In this document: positions 35,024-42,244 of the stretch, piece after piece
Position numbering within the stretch: the stretch's first letter is position 1
Layout: each line of letters starts with the position of its first letter
DNA from: Aurantibacter sp034110465
GTDB taxonomy: Bacteria > Bacteroidota > Bacteroidia > Flavobacteriales > Flavobacteriaceae
Assembly (NCBI GenBank): GCA_034110465.1
Contig: JAWUZD010000003.1
Coordinates: forward strand, 310,001-374,000
DNA: 64,000 nt
Direction: 5' to 3'
Notes under the pieces: model-generated
What the model was told of the DNA's origin: nothing
Databases searched by the model: none
Seen by the model: the letters and a program-made list of their open reading frames with translations, nothing else
Program-made: the position numbers and the translations under genes

Positions 35024-35815
35024 ATGGAGAAAAAAATAACAATTATTGGCGGTGGAAACCTTGGTCAATCTATAGTAAATGGCTTATTAAACAACAACTA
35101 CAAGCCAAGTTTAATAACCATTACAAGAAACAAGGTTGAACTACTTAACGATTTTAAAGCTAGAAACGTAACTGTTTTATCTAATAATTCTGATGCTGTT
35201 AAAGAAGCTCAGATTATAATAATTGCAGTAAAACCTCATAGTATTGAGAAAATTATTAACGAAATTAATCCTTTCCTAAATTCAGAAACCATATTTATAT
35301 CTGTTGTAAGTGGATATAGTCTAACAAATATTAAAGATCTTTTAAATAACAATGTAACTAATATCTTTAGAGCTATGCCAAATACAGCAACTGAAGTATT
35401 AGAATCTATGACTTGTATTTCGCATACTGAAACTAGTCAAACTGAAGCTACAGAAACCGTTACTTCTATTTTTGACACCTTAGGAGAAACAACTCTTATA
35501 AACGAAGAATTAATGGATGCTGCAACCGTTTTAGGCGCTTGTGGTATAGCTTATGCCTTAAGATTTATTAGAGCTATGATGCAAGGTGGAATAGAAATTG
35601 GTTTTGATGCTAAAACAGCAAATCTAATTGCAACTCAAACAGTAAAAGGTGCAAGTGAATTACTTATAAAAAACCAAAATCATCCAGAAGCTGAAATAGA
35701 CAAAGTGACTACTCCAAAAGGCTGCACAATAGCTGGTTTGAACGAAATGGAAAACAAAGGATTTAGTGCAGCTCTAATTAAAGGAATTAAAACATCTTAC
35801 AACAAGTTAGATTAA
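35024..35815 (+). CDS. proC: Pyrroline-5-carboxylate reductase
   Basis: ProC reduces 1-pyrroline-5-carboxylate to proline with NAD(P)H. The Rossmann start is ITIIGGGNLGQSIVNGL, RAMPNTATEV is the family segment near 115, and the C-terminal part holds the signature KVTTPKGCTIAGLNEME. At 263 residues it is normal length. Its stop overlaps the start of the following methyltransferase gene (TAATG), so translation is coupled. proA and proB are not in the window. Confidence 0.94.
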   Translation: MEKKITIIGGGNLGQSIVNGLLNNNYKPSLITITRNKVELLNDFKARNVTVLSNNSDAVKEAQIIIIAVKPHSIEKIINEINPFLNSETIFISVVSGYSLTNIKDLLNNNVTNIFRAMPNTATEVLESMTCISHTETSQTEATETVTSIFDTLGETTLINEELMDAATVLGACGIAYALRFIRAMMQGGIEIGFDAKTANLIATQTVKGASELLIKNQNHPEAEIDKVTTPKGCTIAGLNEMENKGFSAALIKGIKTSYNKLD

Positions 35816-36336
35816 TGTACGAAAATACGTTTCCACATAAACGCTTTAAACTTACATTTGAATTTCTTCAGAAACACGTTTCAACTTCCGAAACTATTTT
35901 AGACTTAGGCGTAGAAAATCCATTTTCTAAATTAATGCTTTCTCGTGGTTATAACGTTGAAAACACTAAAGGCGAAGATCTTGATTTAGACACCACATCA
36001 ATCCTAAATTCTAATGCAGAAGTTACAACTGCTTTTGAAATTTGTGAACATTTAATAAGTCCACTAACTAGTCTAAGCGCTATAAAAGGAAATAAATTAG
36101 TGGCAAGTGTTCCTCTAAAATTATGGTTTAGCAATGCTTACCAAAGTAAAACGGATAAATGGGACAGACATTACCATGAATTTGAAGATTGGCAATTTGA
36201 TTGGCTTTTAGAAAAAGCAGGCTGGAAAATAATAGACCGCCAAAAATTTACACATCCCACAAAAAAAATAGGTTTTAGACCAATATTACGCTGGTTTACA
36301 CCTCGCTATTATTTAGTTTATGCTGTAAGAATTTAA
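35815..36336 (+). CDS. Methyltransferase-fold protein with reduced SAM motif
   Basis: A 173-residue protein with the order of a class I methyltransferase. TILDLGVENPFSKLM stands at motif I without the usual GxGxG, TKGEDLDLD follows, and VTTAFEICEHLISP is at motif IV. The loss of glycines weakens the SAM site, so activity is uncertain. A KWDRHYHEFEDWQFDWLLEK segment resembles the post-motif helices of class I methyltransferases. The start is fused to the proC stop (TAATG). A GT2 glycosyltransferase follows after 84 bases. The substrate is unknown. Confidence 0.72.
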   Translation: MYENTFPHKRFKLTFEFLQKHVSTSETILDLGVENPFSKLMLSRGYNVENTKGEDLDLDTTSILNSNAEVTTAFEICEHLISPLTSLSAIKGNKLVASVPLKLWFSNAYQSKTDKWDRHYHEFEDWQFDWLLEKAGWKIIDRQKFTHPTKKIGFRPILRWFTPRYYLVYAVRI

Positions 36337-36420
36337 ATTTGAAAACCGATTATCTTTCAACAGAATATAATCGGTACTAAATAAATTGGATTTCAATAAT
36401 ATTATAGTGAGATTTACATT

Positions 36421-37269
36421 GTGAAATTTTCAATTATCATACCTGCACATAACGAAGCTGATGTTATTGGTTTAACCTTAGAATCTCTAGTTAATCAATC
36501 GCTTTTACCAAAGCAAGTTATTATCGTTAATGATAATTCTTCTGACCAAACCTCAAAAATAGTTTCGGAGTTTACAGATAAATATGATTGGATTACTTTA
36601 GTTGAAAACAAATCGACTGACCAACATTTACCCGGAACAAAAATTATAAATGCTTTTTACAAAGGTTATCATCTTCTAGACAAAGAATTTGATGTGATTT
36701 GTAAATTTGATGCAGATTTGATTTTCCCTAACAATTACTTAGAAACTTTAGCTGACCAATTCCGTGCAAATCCTAAACTTGGTATGGCTGCTGGTTTTTG
36801 TGATATTAAGGTGAATGGAAAATGGCAACTAGAAAACCTAACCGGAAAAGATCATATACGTGGCGCCTTAAAAGCTTACACTAAAACATGTTTTGAAACT
36901 ATAGGACAATTAAAACCATCTATGGGTTGGGATACTATAGATGAATTATTAGCAAAATATTTTGGCTTTAAAATTATGACTATTAATACTTTACGTGTTA
37001 AGCATTTAAAACCCACAGGAGCAAGCTACAATAAAGGCGCAAAACATTTACAAGGTGAAGCTATGTACAAAATGCGATATGGATTTCCATTAACGTTTTT
37101 ATCTGCGCTTAAAATGAGTTTAAAAAAGCAAAGTTTACCTTACTTTATCAATTATATAATTGGTTACACAAAGGCTATTATTACTCAGCCAGAACGTTTA
37201 GTCAACAAAGCTCAAGGTAAATTTATTCGTAATATAAGATGGAAAGGTGTTTTAAGTAAAATATTTTAG
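36421..37269 (+). CDS. Glycosyltransferase family 2
   Basis: A 282-residue GT-A fold glycosyltransferase. It starts with FSIIIPAHNEADVIGLTLES and VIIVNDNSSDQT, and the metal-binding DxD is CKFDADLIFP. There is no membrane domain beyond a weak hydrophobic patch, so it is a soluble or peripheral GT2 enzyme. The start is a GTG at 36421; no upstream ATG fits. The last 4 bases overlap the convergent nuclease gene. Sugar and acceptor are not evident. The order FabH-like, proC, methyltransferase, GT2 suggests one transcript. Confidence 0.9.
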   Translation: MKFSIIIPAHNEADVIGLTLESLVNQSLLPKQVIIVNDNSSDQTSKIVSEFTDKYDWITLVENKSTDQHLPGTKIINAFYKGYHLLDKEFDVICKFDADLIFPNNYLETLADQFRANPKLGMAAGFCDIKVNGKWQLENLTGKDHIRGALKAYTKTCFETIGQLKPSMGWDTIDELLAKYFGFKIMTINTLRVKHLKPTGASYNKGAKHLQGEAMYKMRYGFPLTFLSALKMSLKKQSLPYFINYIIGYTKAIITQPERLVNKAQGKFIRNIRWKGVLSKIF

Positions 37270-38072
37270 AATCTCCAATTCTTATAACTATCTGAAGCTT
37301 CGATTTTAGCCTCAACGTTATCATCTAACTCTGGGAAGAAATCTATTCCGGTTAAAGCTTCCACTTTATCTACAGAAACTACGTAATTATATAGTGGTTG
37401 ATTAGAGTCCTTGTGAGGCGTTAAGAATGCAATTACTTTTGGATTTCCATTATTATAATCTAAAATAACTTTATAAAACTGATTTGGAACTGCCACATCT
37501 TCGTCTCCAATAGTTTTCATATTTCCTTTTAAAACGCCACCAGTAACTACAAAAACGCCATTATATCGACTAGCCCAATAACGCGTTTTTCGCTCTATTC
37601 TATTCCAAAGTCCAGCATTAAATTGATGCTCTTGAGGCGAAATATTCGAGGTTAAAAAGGTTTCATCGTGCGCTTCTTTAGTATAACGTTTATCTCCAGC
37701 AGGACACAAATGACCTTTATCGTAGCCTGAATTTTTATAATTACGCCAACTTGCAGCCTCAGTTTTTACCGCTTTATCAATTTCAAAATACGGACGTTTA
37801 AAATCATTTTTAGATAAATGTTCTTTTTTAAGTTCGTAAGCAACCCATTCTGCTTGTTCGTGTTTTTCACTATAGCTTAAAGAGTAGCCGTTATGATGGA
37901 CAATCTCTCCTGTAGTACTTGTAGGCAGAAAAAAGGTTTTAGTTGTTTCCTTTGGAATTGCTCCAATAGAAACAGTTTCTTCTTGAATTTCTTTATCCTG
38001 ATAAAAATTAATACCATAGACTATAATTAATAGAATAGCTGCAAGGATAGAGTATCGTGTTTTTTTAGTCAT
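37266..38072 (-). CDS. DNA/RNA non-specific endonuclease, membrane-anchored or secreted
   Basis: A 268-residue nuclease of the NUC1/EndA family with a beta-beta-alpha metal site. The catalytic histidine lies in DKGHLCPAGD (DRGH-type motif) and the metal asparagine in NISPQEHQFNAGLWNRIE. An N-terminal hydrophobic segment (YSILAAILLIIVYGIN) would anchor or export it. It cleaves DNA and RNA without sequence preference and probably feeds on or clears extracellular nucleic acid. The gene stands alone and overlaps the glycosyltransferase gene by 4 bases. Confidence 0.93.
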   Translation of the reverse strand: MTKKTRYSILAAILLIIVYGINFYQDKEIQEETVSIGAIPKETTKTFFLPTSTTGEIVHHNGYSLSYSEKHEQAEWVAYELKKEHLSKNDFKRPYFEIDKAVKTEAASWRNYKNSGYDKGHLCPAGDKRYTKEAHDETFLTSNISPQEHQFNAGLWNRIERKTRYWASRYNGVFVVTGGVLKGNMKTIGDEDVAVPNQFYKVILDYNNGNPKVIAFLTPHKDSNQPLYNYVVSVDKVEALTGIDFFPELDDNVEAKIEASDSYKNWRF

Positions 38073-38267
38073 TTTTGGTTCTAATAAGTCTGGTTAAAGA
38101 TTTAATAAGCAAGATAGTTTATTGAATTTATGTATGAAAAATAATACAAAATCACTCGTAGTGTGTTTTTAGTAAGTTATTAATATCTTTTTAACTAAAA
38201 ATTTACATATACTTTATTTTATTAACAAATGTGTTGTATATTTACTTTGAACTTAAAACCAGATATT

Positions 38268-38561
38268 ATGAAAAAAGTACTTTTAATTATCGGAACGATT
38301 TGCTTAATCGCAGTATTAAGTATTAATAATGAAAACGAGACAAATTTATTAGCTTTAAATGATACTGACGAAAAAGTTGTTATTTGCCATATTCCACCTG
38401 GAAACCCAGATAATGCACACGCTATTGAAGTTAGTATAAATGCAGTTGATGCACATTTAGCACATGGAGATTCTATTGGTGACTGCAGTAATAATGACGC
38501 TGATGTACCAGCGAGTGGAGATGATGCACATAGAACAAACAATACTTTTTTACCTGAATAA
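38268..38561 (+). CDS. Small secreted CHIPPGN-motif protein
   Basis: A 97-residue protein with signal-like MKKVLLIIGTICLIAVLS and a mature part dominated by one motif (residues 40-73). The motif begins C40-H41-IPPGNP, continues with AHAIEVS and ends AHLAHGD..GDC73. Two Cys and four His residues (H41, H51, H63, H66) are at fixed spacing. The motif is widespread in exported Bacteroidota proteins, often as part of larger surface proteins; here it is almost the whole protein. It may form a disulfide and bind metal, but that is inference. The ATG at 38268 was chosen over the open extension to 38229. Confidence 0.8.
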   Translation: MKKVLLIIGTICLIAVLSINNENETNLLALNDTDEKVVICHIPPGNPDNAHAIEVSINAVDAHLAHGDSIGDCSNNDADVPASGDDAHRTNNTFLPE

Positions 38562-38580
38562 AACAGAAAAATATTGAATA

Positions 38581-38617
38581 AAAAAACCCCAAAAGAAACA
38601 TTTTTTTGGGATTTTTT
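38581..38617. terminator. Bidirectional terminator between the small secreted protein gene and valS
   Basis: An imperfect hairpin (AAAAAACCCC and GGGATTTTTT) with A and T runs on both sides, placed between convergent genes. Confidence 0.75.
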
Positions 38618-38625
38618 TATTTAAA

Positions 38626-41262
38626 CTATTTCAAACTTGCCAAACTTGATTTCAATGTTTCTATTTTAGCTAAAGCATCATCTTCTTTTTTACGTTCGTT
38701 TTTAATAACTTGTTCTGGTGCACCAGCAACAAAACGTTCGTTAGATAATTTCTTTTGAACCGATTTTAAAAATCCTTCTGTATATTTTAATTCTTCGGTT
38801 AACTTAACAATTTCAGATTCTACATCTATACTTCCTTCCATTGGAATAAAGTATTCGTTAGATTTTACTCTAAATGTTAATGCGCCTTCTACAGGTTCTG
38901 ACACGTAATTAATAACTTCTAAATTTCCTAGTTTGGTTATAACAGTATCAAATTTGGTGTTAGTGTCTTCATTATTAATTACAGAAAAACTAATTACATC
39001 CTTAAAAGCTATGTTTTTTTGTTTTCTTATAGTTCTAATTCCAGAAATTACATCTTGTGTAAATTCGAAAGCCTTAATTAAATCGCCATTAATAATTTCT
39101 TTTTCTGGCCATTTAGCTACTATTAAGGCATCTTCTGGTGTTCTATCTGAAATTAAATGCCATATCTCTTCAGATAAAAATGGCATAAATGGATGTAACA
39201 ACTTTAGGTTATCTTCTAAAATCTCAATGACAGCTTTGTATGTTTTAGCGTCAATAGGTTGCTGATATGCTGGTTTAATCATTTCTAGTAACCAAGAACA
39301 GAAATCGTCCCAAATCAACTTATAGGTACTCATTAAAGCATCACTCAATCTATATTTACTAAAATGATCTTCTATTTCTACTAATGTTTCGTGGAATTTA
39401 GCATTGTACCATTCTAATGCAATTGCACTAGATTCAGGCTGCTCTAAATCTGCATTAACTTCCCAACCTTTAATTAACTTAAAAGCATTCCATATTTTAT
39501 TTCCAAATCCTTTTCCTTGCTGACAAAGAGATTCGTCGAACATTAAATCGTTTCCAGCTGCACTACTTAAAAGTAATCCCACACGAACACCATCTGCACT
39601 ATATTCTTCAATTAATTTTAAAGCGTCTGGAGAATTCCCTAAAGATTTACTCATTTTACGACGTTGCTTATCGCGAACTAATCCGGTTAAATATACATTC
39701 TCAAATGGTTTTTCATCTCGATATTCATATCCAGCAACAACCATACGAGCAACCCAGAAAAATAAAATATCTGGGCCAGTTACTAAATCGTTAGTTGGAT
39801 AATAGTATTTAATTTCTTCATTTTCAGGATTTCTAATCCCATCAAAAACACTCATTGGCCACAACCAAGAACTAAACCATGTATCTAAAGCATCCGTTTC
39901 TTGTGTTAAGTCTGATACTTTTAAATCTTTATTACCTGTTTTTTCTATAGCTTTAACTAATGCTGTTTCTATAGTTTCAGCAACTACAAAATCTTCCTTT
40001 CCATCGCCATAATAAAATGCGGGAATTTGTTGTCCCCATAATAATTGTCGTGAAATATTCCAGTCACGAATGTTTTCCATCCAATGTCTGTAAGTATTTT
40101 CGAATTTTTTCGGATATAAATTAACTTCAGGGTTTTCGCCTAAAACTGCTTCTATTGCTGGCTTAGCTAGTTCTTCCATTTTTAAGAACCATTGATCACT
40201 TAATCTTGGTTCTATAACTGCCTTTGTTCTTTCTGAAGTTCCTACCTTATTAATATGACTTTCAGTTTTCACTAAAACACCAGACGCTTCTAATTCTTTA
40301 GAAACAGCTTTGCGAACTACAAAACGATCTTGACCTTCATAATGTAACCCAAAACTATTTAAAGTCGCGTCTTCATTAAAGATGTCTATAACTTCTAAAT
40401 TATGTTTTTCGCCTAGAACCTTATCATTTTCATCGTGCGCTGGTGTTACTTTTAAACAACCAGTTCCAAATTCTAAATCGACATATTCGTCTTCTATAAT
40501 AGGAATTAAACGTCCAGAAATTGGCACAATAGCTTTCTTACCTTTTAAATGCGTAAAACGTTCATCGTTTGGGTTAATACAAATTGCTGTATCTCCAAAA
40601 ATAGTTTCTGGTCTTGTGGTAGCAATTGTTAAAACATCTTGAGTACCTTCAATTTTATAATTCAAATAATATAAAAGACCTTGCTTTTCTACGTGAATAA
40701 CTTCTTCATCAGACAATGTTGTTTTAGCTTCAGGATCCCAGTTTACCATTCTAAAACCACGATAAATCAAGCCTTTTTCATATAAATCTACAAAAACCTT
40801 AATTACAGCTTCAGACATATCGTCGTCCATTGTAAATTTAGTTCTGTCCCAATCACAAGAACAACCTAATTTCTTTAACTGCTCTAAAATTACACCACCA
40901 TATTCATCAGTCCATTCCCAAGCGTGCTTTAAAAACTCGTCTCTAGATAAGTCGTTCTTATCAACACCTTGTTCCTTTAATCTAGCCACAACTTTTGCTT
41001 CTGTAGCAATAGAGGCATGATCTGTTCCAGGAACCCAGCAGGCATTTTTACCTAACAATCGTGCGCGACGAATTAATACATCTTGAATAGTGTTATTCAA
41101 CATATGTCCCATATGTAAAATCCCCGTTACGTTAGGTGGCGGAATTACAATAGTATAGGGCTCGCGATCGTCTGGTGTAGAATGAAAGTAGTTATGTTTC
41201 ATCCAGTAATCGTACCATTTATTTTCTATATCTTGTGCTTGGTATTTATCTGGCATTTGCAT
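38626..41262 (-). CDS. valS: Valine-tRNA ligase
   Basis: ValRS charges tRNA-Val and edits threonine errors. Class I motifs are the HIGH-type PPNVTGILHMGHM and KMSKS in RRKMSKSLGNSPD. The editing domain is indicated by TIATTRPETIFGDTAI. The C-terminal coiled coil (residues about 810-878) is charged as in other ValRS. At 878 residues it is normal length. Either of the two Met codons at the N terminus (M1 or M3) could be used. It stands alone between convergent and divergent neighbours. Confidence 0.97.
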   Translation of the reverse strand: MQMPDKYQAQDIENKWYDYWMKHNYFHSTPDDREPYTIVIPPPNVTGILHMGHMLNNTIQDVLIRRARLLGKNACWVPGTDHASIATEAKVVARLKEQGVDKNDLSRDEFLKHAWEWTDEYGGVILEQLKKLGCSCDWDRTKFTMDDDMSEAVIKVFVDLYEKGLIYRGFRMVNWDPEAKTTLSDEEVIHVEKQGLLYYLNYKIEGTQDVLTIATTRPETIFGDTAICINPNDERFTHLKGKKAIVPISGRLIPIIEDEYVDLEFGTGCLKVTPAHDENDKVLGEKHNLEVIDIFNEDATLNSFGLHYEGQDRFVVRKAVSKELEASGVLVKTESHINKVGTSERTKAVIEPRLSDQWFLKMEELAKPAIEAVLGENPEVNLYPKKFENTYRHWMENIRDWNISRQLLWGQQIPAFYYGDGKEDFVVAETIETALVKAIEKTGNKDLKVSDLTQETDALDTWFSSWLWPMSVFDGIRNPENEEIKYYYPTNDLVTGPDILFFWVARMVVAGYEYRDEKPFENVYLTGLVRDKQRRKMSKSLGNSPDALKLIEEYSADGVRVGLLLSSAAGNDLMFDESLCQQGKGFGNKIWNAFKLIKGWEVNADLEQPESSAIALEWYNAKFHETLVEIEDHFSKYRLSDALMSTYKLIWDDFCSWLLEMIKPAYQQPIDAKTYKAVIEILEDNLKLLHPFMPFLSEEIWHLISDRTPEDALIVAKWPEKEIINGDLIKAFEFTQDVISGIRTIRKQKNIAFKDVISFSVINNEDTNTKFDTVITKLGNLEVINYVSEPVEGALTFRVKSNEYFIPMEGSIDVESEIVKLTEELKYTEGFLKSVQKKLSNERFVAGAPEQVIKNERKKEDDALAKIETLKSSLASLK

Positions 41263-41292
41263 ACTTTGGAATAGTTTTTGAATATATTAAAA

Positions 41293-41300
41293 CAAAAGTA
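41293..41300 (-). promoter_or_regulatory. Candidate -7 promoter element for valS
   Basis: On the minus strand this reads TACTTTTG, fitting TAnnTTTG, 30 bases before the valS start. No -33 partner is evident. Confidence 0.35.
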
Positions 41301-41425
41301 ATTATATTATTTTTTATGCGAAATATATGAGCCACTTATTACCATATAAAGGTTATTTTAAGTTTAAATATTTTGCGTGACATTAAAATTAAACTAAATT
41401 TACAATCAATTAAACAATTAAAACG

Positions 41426-41851
41426 ATGAAACATTTATTTACCTTTCTATTTATTGGCTTATTAAGCCTAACTACAAACGCACAAGATAAAGTCGCTAAA
41501 ATTGAATTTAAAGAAACGACTATAGACTACGGAACCATAGACAAAGGTGCTGATGGGATAAGAACTTTTGAATTCACTAATACTGGTGATGCGCCGTTAG
41601 TAATTACAAAAGTAAGTTCAAGTTGTGGATGTACAGTTCCAAAAAAGCCAAAAGACCCAATTATGCCTGGTAAAACTGGAGAAATTCAGGTTAAATATGA
41701 TACAAATAGAGTTATGCCTATTAGAAAAACAATTACAGTAGTTTCTAATGCTGACACTCCAACCATATCTTTAAAAATCAAAGGAGATGTCGTAGACCCA
41801 AGCAAGACAAGTGTTCTTGATAAAAAAGAAAAAAGTGTAATGACTGAATAG
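41426..41851 (+). CDS. DUF1573 domain secreted protein
   Basis: A 141-residue protein with a signal peptide (MKHLFTFLFIGLLSLTTNAQ) and one DUF1573 domain, an Ig-like fold common in Bacteroidota exported proteins. The domain starts with IEFKETTIDYGTIDKGADG and carries the hallmark SSCGCTVP, then PIMPGKTGEIQVKYDT. Function is not known. The acidic-basic tail (KTSVLDKKEKSVMTE) is short. A terminator follows directly, and the gene appears monocistronic. Confidence 0.92.
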   Translation: MKHLFTFLFIGLLSLTTNAQDKVAKIEFKETTIDYGTIDKGADGIRTFEFTNTGDAPLVITKVSSSCGCTVPKKPKDPIMPGKTGEIQVKYDTNRVMPIRKTITVVSNADTPTISLKIKGDVVDPSKTSVLDKKEKSVMTE

Positions 41852-41874
41852 GTCTAAAATCCTTTTAAACAAAT

Positions 41875-41905
41875 AAAAAACCAGAGCTAATACTCTGGTT
41901 TTTTT
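41875..41905 (+). terminator. Terminator after the DUF1573 gene
   Basis: The 6-bp GC-containing stem CCAGAG/CTCTGG is extended by A/T pairs, with a 6-base loop and a run of T. Confidence 0.88.
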
Positions 41906-41936
41906 ATGCGTCAAAAAACAACCCTAAATATTAAAA

Positions 41937-41974
41937 CAAAAAAACCTCTTGAAAATCAAATGATTAACAAGAGG
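41937..41974 (-). terminator. Terminator after the tRNA pair (minus strand)
   Basis: CCTCTTG / CAAGAGG plus an inner AATCA / TGATT form a long hairpin. On the minus strand it is followed by seven T. It ends the tRNA-Gly/tRNA-Leu transcript. Confidence 0.82.
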
Positions 41975-41979
41975 CTTAG

Positions 41980-42063
41980 TACTGAAGACGGGACTTGAAC
42001 CCGTACGTCCTAATGGACATTGGATTTTAAGTCCAACGTGTCTACCAATTCCACCACTTCAGC
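41980..42063 (-). tRNA. tRNA-Leu (anticodon UAA)
   Basis: Reading the minus strand, the acceptor stem GCTGAAG pairs with CTTCAGT and the anticodon loop is CTTAAAA (anticodon TAA). The T arm carries GGTTCAAGTCC. An extra variable arm is present, as in all tRNA-Leu. CCA is not encoded. The tRNA-Gly gene lies 26 bases upstream on the same strand. Confidence 0.95.
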
Positions 42064-42089
42064 TTGGTATATTAAAAAGAAAGTCTCAG

Positions 42090-42161
42090 AGCGAAAGACG
42101 GGATTTGAACCCGCGACCCTCACCTTGGCAAGGTGATGCTCTACCCCTGAGCTACTTTCGC
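42090..42161 (-). tRNA. tRNA-Gly (anticodon GCC)
   Basis: Minus strand: GCGAAAG acceptor pairs with CTTTCGC, the anticodon stem-loop CACCTTGCCAAGGTG has anticodon GCC, and the T arm has GGTTCAAATCC. The discriminator base is T. CCA is not encoded. It is cotranscribed with tRNA-Leu. Confidence 0.96.
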
Positions 42162-42244
42162 AGTTTTAAATGAACGTGCAATATAACATTGCGAGTGCAA
42201 ATTTAAACTAATTCTTAAATCTACAAAGCTTTTTTTTAAAAAAT

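Noticed and set aside
38222..38542. 106-residue minus-strand frame opposite the CHIPPGN-motif protein
   Set aside because: The plus-strand frame has a signal peptide and a recognised motif. The minus-strand frame has neither a motif nor an upstream promoter.
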